A stretch of 64,000 bases of DNA from an uncultured Candidatus Melainabacteria bacterium (GCA_934754655.1 CAKVIC010000010.1:1-64000), one strand, 5' to 3'; positions 34,195-44,241 are shown, numbered from the stretch's first letter. Program-made: numbers and translations. Notes: generated by a model from the letters alone, not told the origin.

Positions 34195-36252
34195 ATGGAA
34201 AATTTTAAGAAAAAATTAACATCAGCTATCTTGTGTACGGCATTTTTAACAATGCAAGCAGCATTAGCAGCTATCGACACTGGTTTAGGTGTTGGTAATG
34301 GTGGAGCGGTTATAGATTCTGTTTCCGGTGGATTTGTCGGAGTTACAACAGGTTCTAATTCTGCATCTCTTGAATTTAACGGAAATGCGCATGTAGACTG
34401 GGATTCTTTGAACGTTAACCAAGGTGAATCTTTAAATTTTAATGCGACTAACGGCACAAGTGGACTTACAATTTTAAACACAGTTAAAAATGGTATGTCT
34501 AATATCCATGGCTCAATTAACTCAAATGCCGGTATTGCAAAATTAATTATTTCAAACCCAAATGGCATGTTGTTTGATGGTGCTTCGTTTACAACGGTTG
34601 GTGACGTTATGTTAACAACACAAGCTATGGGCGCTAATTTTGTAGGTAACGATATGACACTTACTTATGGTACTGGTGAAAATCCAAATGCCATAGTTAC
34701 AATTAAAAATAATTCAAACTTTAATATTGGTGGTGAATTTAATATTACATCACCATCTATTCAAGTTATTAAATCAGCAATCACAGCCGGCAATGGTGTT
34801 AAATTTATTACTGCTGACGGACAAAATTATTTAGTTTCTCCTACAACAAGTAATGATACTCAACACAAAGCTGTTAGATTAGAATCTGCAAGCATTAATG
34901 GTGATGTTTATATAGCTTCAGGTAAAGATTTAATTAATATTGTTAATGGTGGTAAAATTGATGGCGATTTAACAATTCGTTCAGATGGTAATGTGGCTTT
35001 AAATTATACTAACAATGGTAATACTTTTCATGTTACAGGCAATGTTGATTCTGTAAGTGATGGTAGAATTGCTTATTTAAGACACGGTCAAGTAGATGGT
35101 AATCTTAAAATGTCAAATTCAGGTGGCTTTTTAGAAGTCGCTGATTCAAAAATTAATGGTGATATGGATTTGAAAACAACAGTTGCCTCAAATGCTGGTG
35201 TAAAACATTTTATCCACGTTGTTGGTGACACAGAAGTTGGCGGAAATGCAACGATTGATTCAGCTCACAATATCCACATCGGTGGTTATAACAGTGCATT
35301 GAACAGATTGCAACAAGGAAGTCTAAAAGTTGGCGGGGATTTAAAAGCGACAGCTCATGACGGTTCAATTGCAATGACTGTCGATACAGAAGCTCGCACT
35401 GCTGATTTAAAAGCTGGCTTGAATATTTTATCAGATGGAAAAGCTGTTTTAAAAGCTAACGAATATAAATTTGAAGCAAAACATTTTGTCGGTGGTTTGA
35501 CTGACGAACAAGCAATTATCGGTGTTATGGAAAATTATATTCCAATTGATAGAACAACGGTCAATACATATAGATTGAGTGGTGAATCACAAGATAGAAC
35601 AATTGATAATAGAACTTTAGAACATACATATTTTCAAATTTCTGGCGGAGAAGTAAAAGCAGCAACAGCTTCTCAACCTGGAACAGGTCATGTTCATTTA
35701 CGTTCAGCAGATAATATGAAGGTTACAGGCTTGAACGCTGCAAAAGCTGATTTAAGTTCTAAAAAAGACATTGTAATTACAGGACCAAATGTTCATGCTG
35801 ATCATATTTATGTAAACGGTGAAACTGATAAATTGACAGTTGATTTGCCTGCAAATAGCAGAGATTATACATTAACTTACAGAAATATTAAGGATAATAC
35901 AGATATTACAATTGATAAAACAACAGAAATTACATACGATAAGGCAAATGGTATTCCAAATGGTTGGAATAACGGAACTCAAACTTCTGAAAACACATAT
36001 TTGGTAGTTCCTGGTACAAATCCTCCTGGTCCAGGCCCTGGCCCTCAACCACTTCCGGATCCGGAAGATAACGATAACGTAAAAATCTTAAACAACTTGA
36101 ACAAAGACCCTATTAATTCTGCTATCGATGCAGGCGATGTTTACACACCGGTTGCGTTCGCAGCGGACTTAGATGAAGAAATTGATTCAGGTGTTCGTAA
36201 AAACGTTGATGGTTCAGTTACAGTTGTTAAAGCTTTTACAAGAACAAAATAA
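34195..36252 (+). CDS. Filamentous-haemagglutinin-type (TpsA) exoprotein
   Basis: The 685-residue protein has a signal peptide (cut near ALAA, residue 24) and then a two-partner-secretion domain: beta-helix sequence over 25-180 with the diagnostic SNPNGMLFDGASF near 120. The rest is repeated beta-strand sequence to about 600, a Pro/Gly linker (PPGPGPGPQPLPDPE, near 605-620) and a short charged end. TpsA proteins cross the outer membrane through a TpsB pore and act as adhesins; no TpsB gene is in this window. GGGAGA precedes the ATG. A terminator follows. Its small size suggests a short surface fibre. Confidence 0.85.
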   Translation: MENFKKKLTSAILCTAFLTMQAALAAIDTGLGVGNGGAVIDSVSGGFVGVTTGSNSASLEFNGNAHVDWDSLNVNQGESLNFNATNGTSGLTILNTVKNGMSNIHGSINSNAGIAKLIISNPNGMLFDGASFTTVGDVMLTTQAMGANFVGNDMTLTYGTGENPNAIVTIKNNSNFNIGGEFNITSPSIQVIKSAITAGNGVKFITADGQNYLVSPTTSNDTQHKAVRLESASINGDVYIASGKDLINIVNGGKIDGDLTIRSDGNVALNYTNNGNTFHVTGNVDSVSDGRIAYLRHGQVDGNLKMSNSGGFLEVADSKINGDMDLKTTVASNAGVKHFIHVVGDTEVGGNATIDSAHNIHIGGYNSALNRLQQGSLKVGGDLKATAHDGSIAMTVDTEARTADLKAGLNILSDGKAVLKANEYKFEAKHFVGGLTDEQAIIGVMENYIPIDRTTVNTYRLSGESQDRTIDNRTLEHTYFQISGGEVKAATASQPGTGHVHLRSADNMKVTGLNAAKADLSSKKDIVITGPNVHADHIYVNGETDKLTVDLPANSRDYTLTYRNIKDNTDITIDKTTEITYDKANGIPNGWNNGTQTSENTYLVVPGTNPPGPGPGPQPLPDPEDNDNVKILNNLNKDPINSAIDAGDVYTPVAFAADLDEEIDSGVRKNVDGSVTVVKAFTRTK

Positions 36253-36276
36253 AAATAATATAAGAATAATAAAAGG

Positions 36277-36309
36277 CAAGAATGGCGTGAATGTCATTCT
36301 TGTTTTTTT
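36277..36309 (+). terminator. Terminator of the exoprotein gene
   Basis: CAAGAATG pairs with CATTCTTG around a 10-base loop, followed by seven T. It lies 25 bases after the exoprotein stop. Confidence 0.8.
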
Positions 36310-36416
36310 ATTGAAAGATTAAAATTTTTTTTATGGTGTAATAATATTAATCTTTTAAGAGGATAGTATATTTTTCAAATTATTGTTAAAATTATCTTGA
36401 AAAGGAGAATTATAAT

Positions 36417-37655
36417 ATGACAATTGATAATGCATTAGTAATGATTCTTGCCGGTGGTGAGGGCAAAAGACTGTTTCCTCTTACACAAGATAGAGCAAAG
36501 CCTGCAGTTCCATTTGGTGGACGATATAGGATTATCGATTTCGTATTAAATAATTTTATTAATTCCGGATTTTTTAAGATTAAAGTTTTAACTCAATATA
36601 AATCGGATTCATTAAATAAACATATTACCAGAGGTTGGCCATTATCGCCATTTTTGAATCAATATGTTGATTTAGCGCCTGCACAAATGAGGACTGGTAA
36701 CAGTTGGTACATTGGAACTGCTGATGCGATTTATCAAAATGCGTTTCATATTCAAGATGAATCTCCTGATTATGTATGTGTTTTTGGCGGTGACCATATT
36801 TATAAAATGGATGTATCTAAAATGTTAGATTTCCATAAAGAACGTGGTGCAGAGTTAACAATATCTGCAATTCCAATTCCAATTTCTGAAGCTTCTGAAT
36901 TTGGTATTATTGAAGTGGATGAAAATTGGCGCTTGACAGGTTTTGTTGAAAAACCTAAAACGGCTCCAAAAACAATTCCTAATAACCCAAATTATTGTTT
37001 GGCTTCTATGGGAAATTATATTTTTGATAAAAATGTTTTATTAAATGCTCTAGAAAAGGATTCTAATATAGTTGAATCTCAACATGATTTTGGTAAAAAT
37101 GTTATTCCAATGTTGCTTAAAGATGGACATAAAATTTATATTTATAATTTTGCAGAAAATGAATTTAATGGAATGAGCGATAAAGAGCGTGGCTATTGGC
37201 GTGATGTAGGAAATATTGATGCTTATTGGCAAGCAAATATGGATTTATTAAAATCAGAGCCTGAATTAAATTTATATTCAAGAGAATGGCCATTAAGAAC
37301 CTTTAATCATAATTATCCGCCGGCAAAGTTTATCTGGCATGAGGGTGATAGAGTTGGTATGGCGACAAATTCTATGGTTTCTGAAGGTTGTATAGTGTCA
37401 GGTGGAAATATCACGCGTTGTATATTGTCGCCAAAGGTTAGGGTAAACAGCTTTTCGCATGTAGAAGATAGTATTTTGTTTGAAAATGTTGATGTTGGGC
37501 GTCATGCAATTATAAGACGTGCAATTATAGATAAAAATGTTCATATTCCACCAAATACGCACATAGGTGTAAATATTGCAGAGGATATTTCACGAGGTTT
37601 TTATGTTTCTGACGGTGGAATTACGGTAGTTCCTAAAAATGCGAAATTAAATTAG
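36417..37655 (+). CDS. glgC: Glucose-1-phosphate adenylyltransferase
   Basis: GlgC makes ADP-glucose for glycogen synthesis. The 412-residue protein has the nucleotide loop LAGGEGKRLFPLTQDRAKPA at 11-30, the FGGRYRIIDF block, the active-site FGGDHIYKMD near 121 and the substrate loop FVEKP near 180. A left-handed beta-helix ends the protein. AAGGAG precedes the ATG. With the GH57 branching-type and GH13 enzymes it points to glycogen storage. The gene stands alone between two terminators. Confidence 0.95.
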   Translation: MTIDNALVMILAGGEGKRLFPLTQDRAKPAVPFGGRYRIIDFVLNNFINSGFFKIKVLTQYKSDSLNKHITRGWPLSPFLNQYVDLAPAQMRTGNSWYIGTADAIYQNAFHIQDESPDYVCVFGGDHIYKMDVSKMLDFHKERGAELTISAIPIPISEASEFGIIEVDENWRLTGFVEKPKTAPKTIPNNPNYCLASMGNYIFDKNVLLNALEKDSNIVESQHDFGKNVIPMLLKDGHKIYIYNFAENEFNGMSDKERGYWRDVGNIDAYWQANMDLLKSEPELNLYSREWPLRTFNHNYPPAKFIWHEGDRVGMATNSMVSEGCIVSGGNITRCILSPKVRVNSFSHVEDSILFENVDVGRHAIIRRAIIDKNVHIPPNTHIGVNIAEDISRGFYVSDGGITVVPKNAKLN

Positions 37656-37669
37656 GTTTTATTTTTGTT

Positions 37670-37710
37670 GCGTGGCGGAAAAATTTTAAATTTTTCCGCC
37701 ACGCTTTTTT
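37670..37710 (+). terminator. Terminator of glgC
   Basis: GCGTGGCGGAAAAATT pairs with the complementary strand ending CCGCCACGC, followed by TTTTTT. Stem is 14 bp or longer. It lies 15 bases after the glgC stop. Confidence 0.85.
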
Positions 37711-37759
37711 CTGATATAATGTTTTTATTGAGAATATGCGTATAATTTGGGAGTAAATA

Positions 37760-40450
37760 ATGTCAGATAAAAAAACTTTGATTCTTATTGATGGTCACGC
37801 TTTAGCTTTTCGTCAGTATTTTGCGCTAGAAAGAACTTCGATGAAAAATTCTAATAATGAACCAACTTGGGCTGTTTATGGTTTTTTTAAGGCAATATTT
37901 GACCTTGTTGCGAAAATCAAACCGGATTATATAGCAGTTGCTTTTGATGTTGGCAGACAAACTTTCCGTGTGGAAAAATATCAAGAATATAAAGCTCAAC
38001 GTGATGCAATGCCGGACACTTTGAGAAGTCAAATAGGTTTAATTGTTGAGGGGTTGAATGCTTTTGATATTCCAATTTATACAAAAGAAGGGTTTGAAGC
38101 GGATGATGTAATAGGAACAATTTCAAAAATCGCGTCGGACGATGGTAATAAAACTTTAATTTTAACTGGTGATCAAGATAGTTTTCAATTAATTGATAAA
38201 GAGGGATTGGTTAAAGTTTTGATTCCTTTTAAAGGTGATTTGCTTGAATATGATTGGAATAAGGTTTATGCGAAATTAGGTGTTTATCCAAATCAAGTGA
38301 TTGATTATAAAGGTTTGCGAGGTGATACTTCAGATAATATTCCGGGGATAAAAGGTATTGGTGAAAAAACTGCGCAAAAACTTTTGAGTAGGTATAATAA
38401 TTTAGAAGAGATTTTGGCTGATTGTGATAATATTCCAGAAAAAGCTATTAAAGAAAAAATATGTACGCAAAAAGAGTTGGCAATATTGTCAAAAGATTTA
38501 GCAACAATTATTAGGAATGTTGATATAAATTTTGATATCTCAACAGCATCCTTGACGTTACCAAATATTGATAAGGTTTCAGAATTTTTACGAAGAATGC
38601 AATTTTATTCATTCATAAAAAATATTGATAAAATTTTATCGTATTTTAATGGTGAAGAAATTTCGCAAGGAGAAAACTTGAGTTTGTTTAATCAAGCTTC
38701 AGTTGCAGGAGTTTCTCAAAATATTCAGCAGAATTTGTTCTCGCAAGCAATAAAAGAAACAGTAAATGATACTCATTTTGAATATGTAGAAGTTAATAAT
38801 GATAATAAAAATGAAATTTTAGAACAATTAAAAAAATCAGAGCGAATAGCTTTAAGATTTTCAAGAAAAGATGATAAGATTTCAAAAATTGCAGTATCAA
38901 ATGGTAAAAATTATTGTTTCAGCGAAGATTTTATAAAAGATTTAAAACCTATTATTGAAGATGAAAATATAAAAAAAATACAATATGATGCAAAATCGGA
39001 TTATCATTTGTTAAAGTTTAACGGTTTTTCATTAAAGGGTTTTGAGTATGATGTATTGTTGGCAAGCTATGTTAAAGACCCAAACCGTAAACATACGCTT
39101 GAGGCTCAAGCTCTTGATTTTTTGAGCCATATAGTTACTGATAGTGAAAATGTTACAGCATTTTTATGCGATGAAGCTCAAACTATTTTTAATCTATATG
39201 AATATTGGAAAAAGAATTTGGATGAAAAAGAAACAAAGCTTGTTGAAGAAATTGAACTTCCATTAACAAAAGTTTTAGCAATAATGGAAGAAAATGGCGT
39301 AGCTATTGATGTTTCTTATTTAAAAGAACTCTCTGATTTTATGACACAAAAACTTGCTGAATTGGAAGAATTAATTTATCAATTGGCTGGTGAAAGTTTT
39401 AACATAAATTCGCCTAAACAGGTTGCAGAGGTTTTGTTTGATAAATTAGGGCTAAAAACTAAAAAGAAAAAATCTCGTTCTACGAGTGCAGAGATTTTAG
39501 AAGAATTGTCTGAAGAATCCGAAATTTGCCAATATATTCTTGAACATCGAAAATTTTCAAAATTGAAATCAACTTATACAGATTCTTTACCGACTCTTAT
39601 TAGTAAGTATGATGGTCGTATTCATACAACATATAATCAAGCTTTAACTGTTACTGGGCGACTTTCTTCTTCTAATCCTAATTTGCAAAATATTCCGATT
39701 AGAACGGAAGAAGGAAACAAAATCCGTGCGGCTTTTTGTGCTAAAGATAAAGAAAATTCTTTAATTCTTTCTGCGGATTATTCTCAAATTGAATTAAGAT
39801 TGTTAGCTCATGTATCTGGCGATACAAATTTGGTTGAAGCGTTTAAATCCGGTGTAGATGTTCATACGGTAACCGCATCAAAAGTTTTTGGTGTTGAGAT
39901 TGGTGATGTGACGAAAGATATGAGAAGAAAAGCTAAAGCTGTTAATTTTGGGATAGTTTATGGTCAATCTAAATATGGTTTAGCCAAAACTCTTGGAATT
40001 TCAAACAGCGAAGCTCAAAATTTTATTGATAAATACTTTGAACATTATCCAAAAGTTAAAGAGTATATGGAAATAAGAAAAGAATTTGCTCTTGAACATG
40101 GTTATGCAGAAACTATGTTTGGTAGAAAGCGTTATTTAACGTCAGAATTAATGAGCCCAAATTTTCAAATAAGAGAATTTGCGCAAAGAGCTGCGATTAA
40201 TCAGCCTTTGCAAGGTTCAGCCGCTGATTTGATAAAAATGGCAATGATTGAAACTCAAAAACTTTTAGTAGAGAATAAGTTAAAGACAAAAATGATTATT
40301 CAGGTTCATGATGAACTTGTTTTCGAGCTTCCTAAAGATGAATTAGACCAAGTTAAAGAGCTTGTAACAAAAGCGATGGAACTTAATCAACCACTGTCTG
40401 TTCCATTAGTAATCGATATAAATTATGGTAGCAGTTGGAAAGAAAACTAG
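37760..40450 (+). CDS. polA: DNA polymerase I
   Basis: The 896-residue protein has the 5' nuclease domain (about 1-290, with DGHALAFRQYF, GFEADDVIGT, LTGDQDSFQL and GDTSDNIPGIKGIG), a central exonuclease-like domain and a full polymerase domain (motif A LILSADYSQIELR, motif B RRKAKAVNFGIVYG, motif C QVHDELV). The central domain has IALRFSRKDDK where active proofreading enzymes have D-x-E, so 3'-5' proofreading is probably lost. It acts in repair and Okazaki fragment maturation. GGGAG precedes the ATG and TATAAT lies about 20 bases upstream. Confidence 0.96.
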   Translation: MSDKKTLILIDGHALAFRQYFALERTSMKNSNNEPTWAVYGFFKAIFDLVAKIKPDYIAVAFDVGRQTFRVEKYQEYKAQRDAMPDTLRSQIGLIVEGLNAFDIPIYTKEGFEADDVIGTISKIASDDGNKTLILTGDQDSFQLIDKEGLVKVLIPFKGDLLEYDWNKVYAKLGVYPNQVIDYKGLRGDTSDNIPGIKGIGEKTAQKLLSRYNNLEEILADCDNIPEKAIKEKICTQKELAILSKDLATIIRNVDINFDISTASLTLPNIDKVSEFLRRMQFYSFIKNIDKILSYFNGEEISQGENLSLFNQASVAGVSQNIQQNLFSQAIKETVNDTHFEYVEVNNDNKNEILEQLKKSERIALRFSRKDDKISKIAVSNGKNYCFSEDFIKDLKPIIEDENIKKIQYDAKSDYHLLKFNGFSLKGFEYDVLLASYVKDPNRKHTLEAQALDFLSHIVTDSENVTAFLCDEAQTIFNLYEYWKKNLDEKETKLVEEIELPLTKVLAIMEENGVAIDVSYLKELSDFMTQKLAELEELIYQLAGESFNINSPKQVAEVLFDKLGLKTKKKKSRSTSAEILEELSEESEICQYILEHRKFSKLKSTYTDSLPTLISKYDGRIHTTYNQALTVTGRLSSSNPNLQNIPIRTEEGNKIRAAFCAKDKENSLILSADYSQIELRLLAHVSGDTNLVEAFKSGVDVHTVTASKVFGVEIGDVTKDMRRKAKAVNFGIVYGQSKYGLAKTLGISNSEAQNFIDKYFEHYPKVKEYMEIRKEFALEHGYAETMFGRKRYLTSELMSPNFQIREFAQRAAINQPLQGSAADLIKMAMIETQKLLVENKLKTKMIIQVHDELVFELPKDELDQVKELVTKAMELNQPLSVPLVIDINYGSSWKEN

Positions 40451-40490
40451 TTTTAGCAGGTGCTTAAAAGAAATTTATGTTAGATTTTAA

Positions 40491-42017
40491 TTAAGCATCA
40501 AATTCCTTGTGGTGTGCATAATCGTAAACACCAGGGAATGCATTGACACCGGTTTTTTGTCTTGTTACCCAATATTGGATTTTAGGTATTATTGTAGATA
40601 AAAATGCTGCTGAAATTGCGAATCCAACTCCAAAATTTACGCCGCTCATAATGTGGTTGGTGCGAACGCCTTTTTTTAGATTTTCCTGCGTAATTTTACC
40701 ATCTTTTGATTTTTTGCATAATTGGCGCACATATTCTTCCATGTGCTTTTTATAATTGTATAATTCTTTATTAGAAAAATATTGATATTTATCACTACTT
40801 GCGCCACCTGAAAAATCGTTGAAAGCTTTTGATAAAAATTTAGGATCATTGATTTCTGCAATATTTAATGCATCGATAATTTGTTGCTTAGTAACAACAG
40901 CTTCCCCTAATCTTTCTGGTTGTAATTTTGACATATCACGAAGCCTGTTCATAATATTTTTTTCATCTTTAAAGATACTCTCTAAATCTGAAATTTTAGC
41001 AACTTGTAAAGGTTCTTTTTTTATTTTGCTAAATTGATTAAAAAATTTGTCAAATACTGATAATTTTGCAGATTCAAAATTGATTCCCTCTGGAAGTTTA
41101 ATTTCTGCTGGATTTTTACCTAATACTTGCTTTTTAAATTCTTCAACAGACATTTCGTTGTTATTCTTAGCTAAAAATTCTGTTAAATGTTGATTTATAG
41201 GTTTGATATTATTTGGATTAAGTCTGTAAAATTTGCCGGTTTCAACAAAATTCAATAAATCCCTAATATGACCTTGTGCCCACATGTAAAAATAAATAGA
41301 GCCAATGTCACGAATACCGATTTCGCGTCTTTCTTCCGAGGTTCTAGCGTTTATCATTCTACCGCCAGTACAGCCGACATCTGTAGAAAGAAGTTTGCCG
41401 GTATTTGTATTTTCAATAGCGTTTGTAAATATATTTAAAGCAGCAACTCCGCCGTTTCCTTTAAAGTTTGGAGATTGTGTTTTATTATCATTTTCTAAAG
41501 AAATATTATTATTTTGTGCAACTTGAATATTGTTTTGTTCAGCCCTTTTATGACGTAATTTGTTTGTCATAAAATGATTAATTTTAGGGACAACCGCACC
41601 AATTATCAAATTTGCAATAAGCACACTTGAAATAACCTTTGCACCTTTCATTAAAGCAACTTGTTTTGAAGTGTATTTTCCACATTTGCCATCTTTAACA
41701 AAATTGTCAAAAGGTTTTCTTAAAACTTTATCTGTTCCTACATCAAATTTTCTATTGCCGGTCTGTAAATAATGCCCAAGAATCTTATCGCCAACTTTAT
41801 TAAGGGCTTTTACGGCCCAAAGCCAAACGATTGAGCCCATAATTTCTTCAAAAGCTCTTTCTCTTGCTTCATCTCGCCCGCCTCTTTTGTAAGCTTGATA
41901 AGTTCTTCCCAAAACAACAGTTCCCTCTAAAGCTACAATAGGGGATAAATTGTCTTTTTTTGTCATTGTAGATATGAATTTGGCGAAATAATCTCCGCCC
42001 CCAGGGATTCTAGTCAA
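40491..42017 (-). CDS. Lineage-specific membrane-associated protein with NFKG motif
   Basis: I do not recognise this 508-residue protein. Hydrophobic segments lie near residue 128-150 (ISSVLIANLIIGAVVPKI) and near 470-490 (GVGFAISAAFLSTIIPKI), each followed by basic residues, so it may be a two-span membrane protein with a large middle domain. The motif SPNFKGNGGVAALN near 180 recalls the NFKA motif of the protein at 1617. Upstream lie TTGTTACAA and TGTAACAT boxes (42091, 42133). Confidence 0.6.
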   Translation of the reverse strand: MTRIPGGGDYFAKFISTMTKKDNLSPIVALEGTVVLGRTYQAYKRGGRDEARERAFEEIMGSIVWLWAVKALNKVGDKILGHYLQTGNRKFDVGTDKVLRKPFDNFVKDGKCGKYTSKQVALMKGAKVISSVLIANLIIGAVVPKINHFMTNKLRHKRAEQNNIQVAQNNNISLENDNKTQSPNFKGNGGVAALNIFTNAIENTNTGKLLSTDVGCTGGRMINARTSEERREIGIRDIGSIYFYMWAQGHIRDLLNFVETGKFYRLNPNNIKPINQHLTEFLAKNNNEMSVEEFKKQVLGKNPAEIKLPEGINFESAKLSVFDKFFNQFSKIKKEPLQVAKISDLESIFKDEKNIMNRLRDMSKLQPERLGEAVVTKQQIIDALNIAEINDPKFLSKAFNDFSGGASSDKYQYFSNKELYNYKKHMEEYVRQLCKKSKDGKITQENLKKGVRTNHIMSGVNFGVGFAISAAFLSTIIPKIQYWVTRQKTGVNAFPGVYDYAHHKEFDA

Positions 42018-42090
42018 TTTTTTAACCTTTCATAATTCGGCTATTTTTTATAAAACGTGTAAATCTTCCTTTTGTCTATTTTATACCAAA

Positions 42091-42140
42091 TTGTTACAAA
42101 AATAAAAAAAACTTTACAAAACTTTTAAAAAATGTAACAT
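42091..42140 (-). promoter_or_regulatory. TTGTAAC boxes upstream of the NFKG protein gene
   Basis: TTGTTACAAA (42091-42100) and TGTAACAT (42133-42140) lie between the divergent starts of the NFKG protein gene and rplS. On the minus strand the first reads TTTGTAACAA, like the boxes at 30401 and 46992. Confidence 0.35.
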
Positions 42141-42214
42141 ATACTTGTATTTAGATTTTTTTTTATTTATGATTGTTCTATACGTACATTAGTCAAAAAA
42201 TAAGGAATAGTAAA

Positions 42215-42568
42215 ATGAATCCTATTATTAGTAATTTAGAAAAAGAATACACGACAAGAGAATTACCGGATATGAATCCTGGTGATACTGTTAAAGTTTT
42301 TTGTAAAATCGTAGAAGGTAACAAAGAAAGAATACAGGCTTATGAAGGAGCTATAATTGCTGAACACGGTTCTGGAATAAATAAAACAATCACGGTTAGA
42401 AAAGTATTTCAAGGCGTAGGTGTTGAGCGTGTATTTTTGGTACATTCTCCAAGAATCGATAAAATTCAGGTTCTTAGAAAAGGTGATGTAAGACGTGCAA
42501 AATTGTATTACTTGAGAGAAAGATCAGGTAAGGCAACTCGTATTAAGGAAAAAATTGAAAAGAGATAA
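42215..42568 (+). CDS. rplS: 50S ribosomal protein L19
   Basis: L19 sits at the subunit interface of the ribosome. The 117-residue protein starts at the ATG at 42215 after AAGGAA. It carries the family blocks MNPGDTVKVFCKIVEGNKER and YEGAIIAEHGSG, then RVFLVHSPRIDKI and the basic end AKLYYLRERSGKATRIKEKI. Length is normal. The last 14 bases overlap the start of rbgA, a linkage that suits ribosome biogenesis. Confidence 0.96.
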   Translation: MNPIISNLEKEYTTRELPDMNPGDTVKVFCKIVEGNKERIQAYEGAIIAEHGSGINKTITVRKVFQGVGVERVFLVHSPRIDKIQVLRKGDVRRAKLYYLRERSGKATRIKEKIEKR

Positions 42569-43424
42569 GTTGCACATTCACTGGTATCCAGGTCATATAG
42601 CGAAAGCTGAACGTCAATTAAAAGAAAAACTTAGTTTGGTTGATGTTGTGATTGAAGTTAGAGATGCCAGATTACCTTTAAGTAGTAGTTATACAAACAT
42701 AAAGAAGCTCTTGGGTGAAAAGCCAAGACTTCTTTTGTTAAATAAGGCTGATTTAGTTGATAAAACAGAATTAAAGCGATGGGTAAATTATTTAAAACAA
42801 GAAACTAATTGCCCAGTTGCAATAACTGAAGCAAAAGGTGCTAGAGATTTGCAGTCGGTAATTAATACTGCAATTGAATTAAGCGAGCCGAGAATTCAAG
42901 CTCTTATGCAAAAAGGTTTATTAAGACGTCCTGCAAGAGCAATTGTTGTTGGCATGCCAAATGTTGGAAAATCTAGCGTTATTAATAAATTAACTAAATC
43001 TTCTAAAACAAAGATTGGCGCTAAAGCCGGTGTAACGCGCCAACAACAATGGGTTAGAATAAATCCAAAGTTAGAATTATTAGATACCCCCGGAATTATC
43101 CCGACAGTTCAGGATAACCAAGAGCAAGCAGTTAAATTGGCTTTTGTGAATTCTGTGTCTGAAAATGCTTATTCTTCAGAACTTGTAGCAAATGCGTTAT
43201 TGGATTTGATGAAAAATGAAAAATTTGCGCAAAGTGTTTTAAATTATTATAAGATTTCTTCGAAAGATGAATTAACATTGGAAAATATCGCATTAACTAG
43301 GAATTGGATTATAAAAGGTAGTGAACCAGATACAGAAAGAACTGCAAAGTATATTCTAAAAGATTATCGTGATGGACGTTTAGGCTTATTTATTTTAGAT
43401 GATTTGCCAGAAATTTCTAATTAA
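42555..43424 (+). CDS. rbgA: Ribosome biogenesis GTPase YlqF/RbgA
   Basis: RbgA is a circularly permuted GTPase that helps late assembly of the 50S subunit. The 289-residue protein opens with IHWYPGHIAKAERQL, and the GTPase motifs come in permuted order: NKAD (G4, near 72), then GMPNVGKSS (G1, near 137), the GVTRQQQW switch and DTPG (G3, near 182). A helical C-terminal domain follows. It overlaps rplS by 14 bases, so the two are translated together. Confidence 0.95.
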   Translation: MKRDKLHIHWYPGHIAKAERQLKEKLSLVDVVIEVRDARLPLSSSYTNIKKLLGEKPRLLLLNKADLVDKTELKRWVNYLKQETNCPVAITEAKGARDLQSVINTAIELSEPRIQALMQKGLLRRPARAIVVGMPNVGKSSVINKLTKSSKTKIGAKAGVTRQQQWVRINPKLELLDTPGIIPTVQDNQEQAVKLAFVNSVSENAYSSELVANALLDLMKNEKFAQSVLNYYKISSKDELTLENIALTRNWIIKGSEPDTERTAKYILKDYRDGRLGLFILDDLPEISN

Positions 43425-44241
43425 GTATTATGATTATAGCGCCTAAAATCATTAAAGTAGAACAAAGTAATTTTTTTATTAAATGTTTTTCGTTGAATAA
43501 TTTTGTTCCTAAAAATACGCTTAATATTGTTGATAATTGAAAAAGAGCAAGCGCGTATGCAACATTAATTTGAGCAAAAACGACATTTGTTGAATATTGC
43601 ATTAAACCTACAGAAAAAATAAGTAGTAATTGATATTTGATGCTTGATTTTTGGATTGAAAATTTGTGCTTTGCAAAAAGGCAAATTAAAAAAGAAAAAA
43701 ATAAACCAGAAATAGCCCAGAGAGAAAACGCGTTATTTATGCTTGTTAAAAGAATTATTTTTTTTATAAAAATTGCTTCTGTCGCGGAAAAAATTAGGGC
43801 AATAAATCTAAACAATGTTGATTTTGAAAAAAATGAAATAGTTTTATTTAATAAAAAAGTTCCTAAAATAATTAACAATATTCCAAAACAAGCTTCAAAT
43901 GTTGGGGTTTCTTTTAATAGTAGGAAAGCTATTATAATGGCAATGACAGGTTTGAAAGAATTAATTGGAGCTATGCTTGATAATTCTCCACAAGATAATG
44001 ATTTTATAATAAAAAGATTTCCCAAACATCCTAAAAACCCCATTAATAATGTTAGGAGTATGATTTGGGGTGAAAGAATAATATTTTGACAAAACAAAAA
44101 GCTTAAAAGGGTTAATCCTAAATATGTGAAAAAGTTTATTATAGATGCGAATTCGCCATTTTGTGTTAATATTTTTTGAAAAATATTTAAAAATGAATTT
44201 GCACTAATCCTTGCACTTATCCATAAAATTAAATTTAACAT
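43417..44241 (-). CDS. EamA-family (DMT) transporter
   Basis: A 274-residue hydrophobic protein with about ten membrane segments in two EamA repeats (about 1-125 and 140-274), for example FLSFLFC-type first-half helices and IIAFLLLKETPTFEACFGI near 100, whose Lys-Glu before the helix is a family hallmark. It probably moves small metabolites across the inner membrane; the substrate is unknown. It converges on rbgA with an 8-base overlap of the ends. Confidence 0.8.
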   Translation of the reverse strand: MLNLILWISARISANSFLNIFQKILTQNGEFASIINFFTYLGLTLLSFLFCQNIILSPQIILLTLLMGFLGCLGNLFIIKSLSCGELSSIAPINSFKPVIAIIIAFLLLKETPTFEACFGILLIILGTFLLNKTISFFSKSTLFRFIALIFSATEAIFIKKIILLTSINNAFSLWAISGLFFSFLICLFAKHKFSIQKSSIKYQLLLIFSVGLMQYSTNVVFAQINVAYALALFQLSTILSVFLGTKLFNEKHLIKKLLCSTLMILGAIIIILN

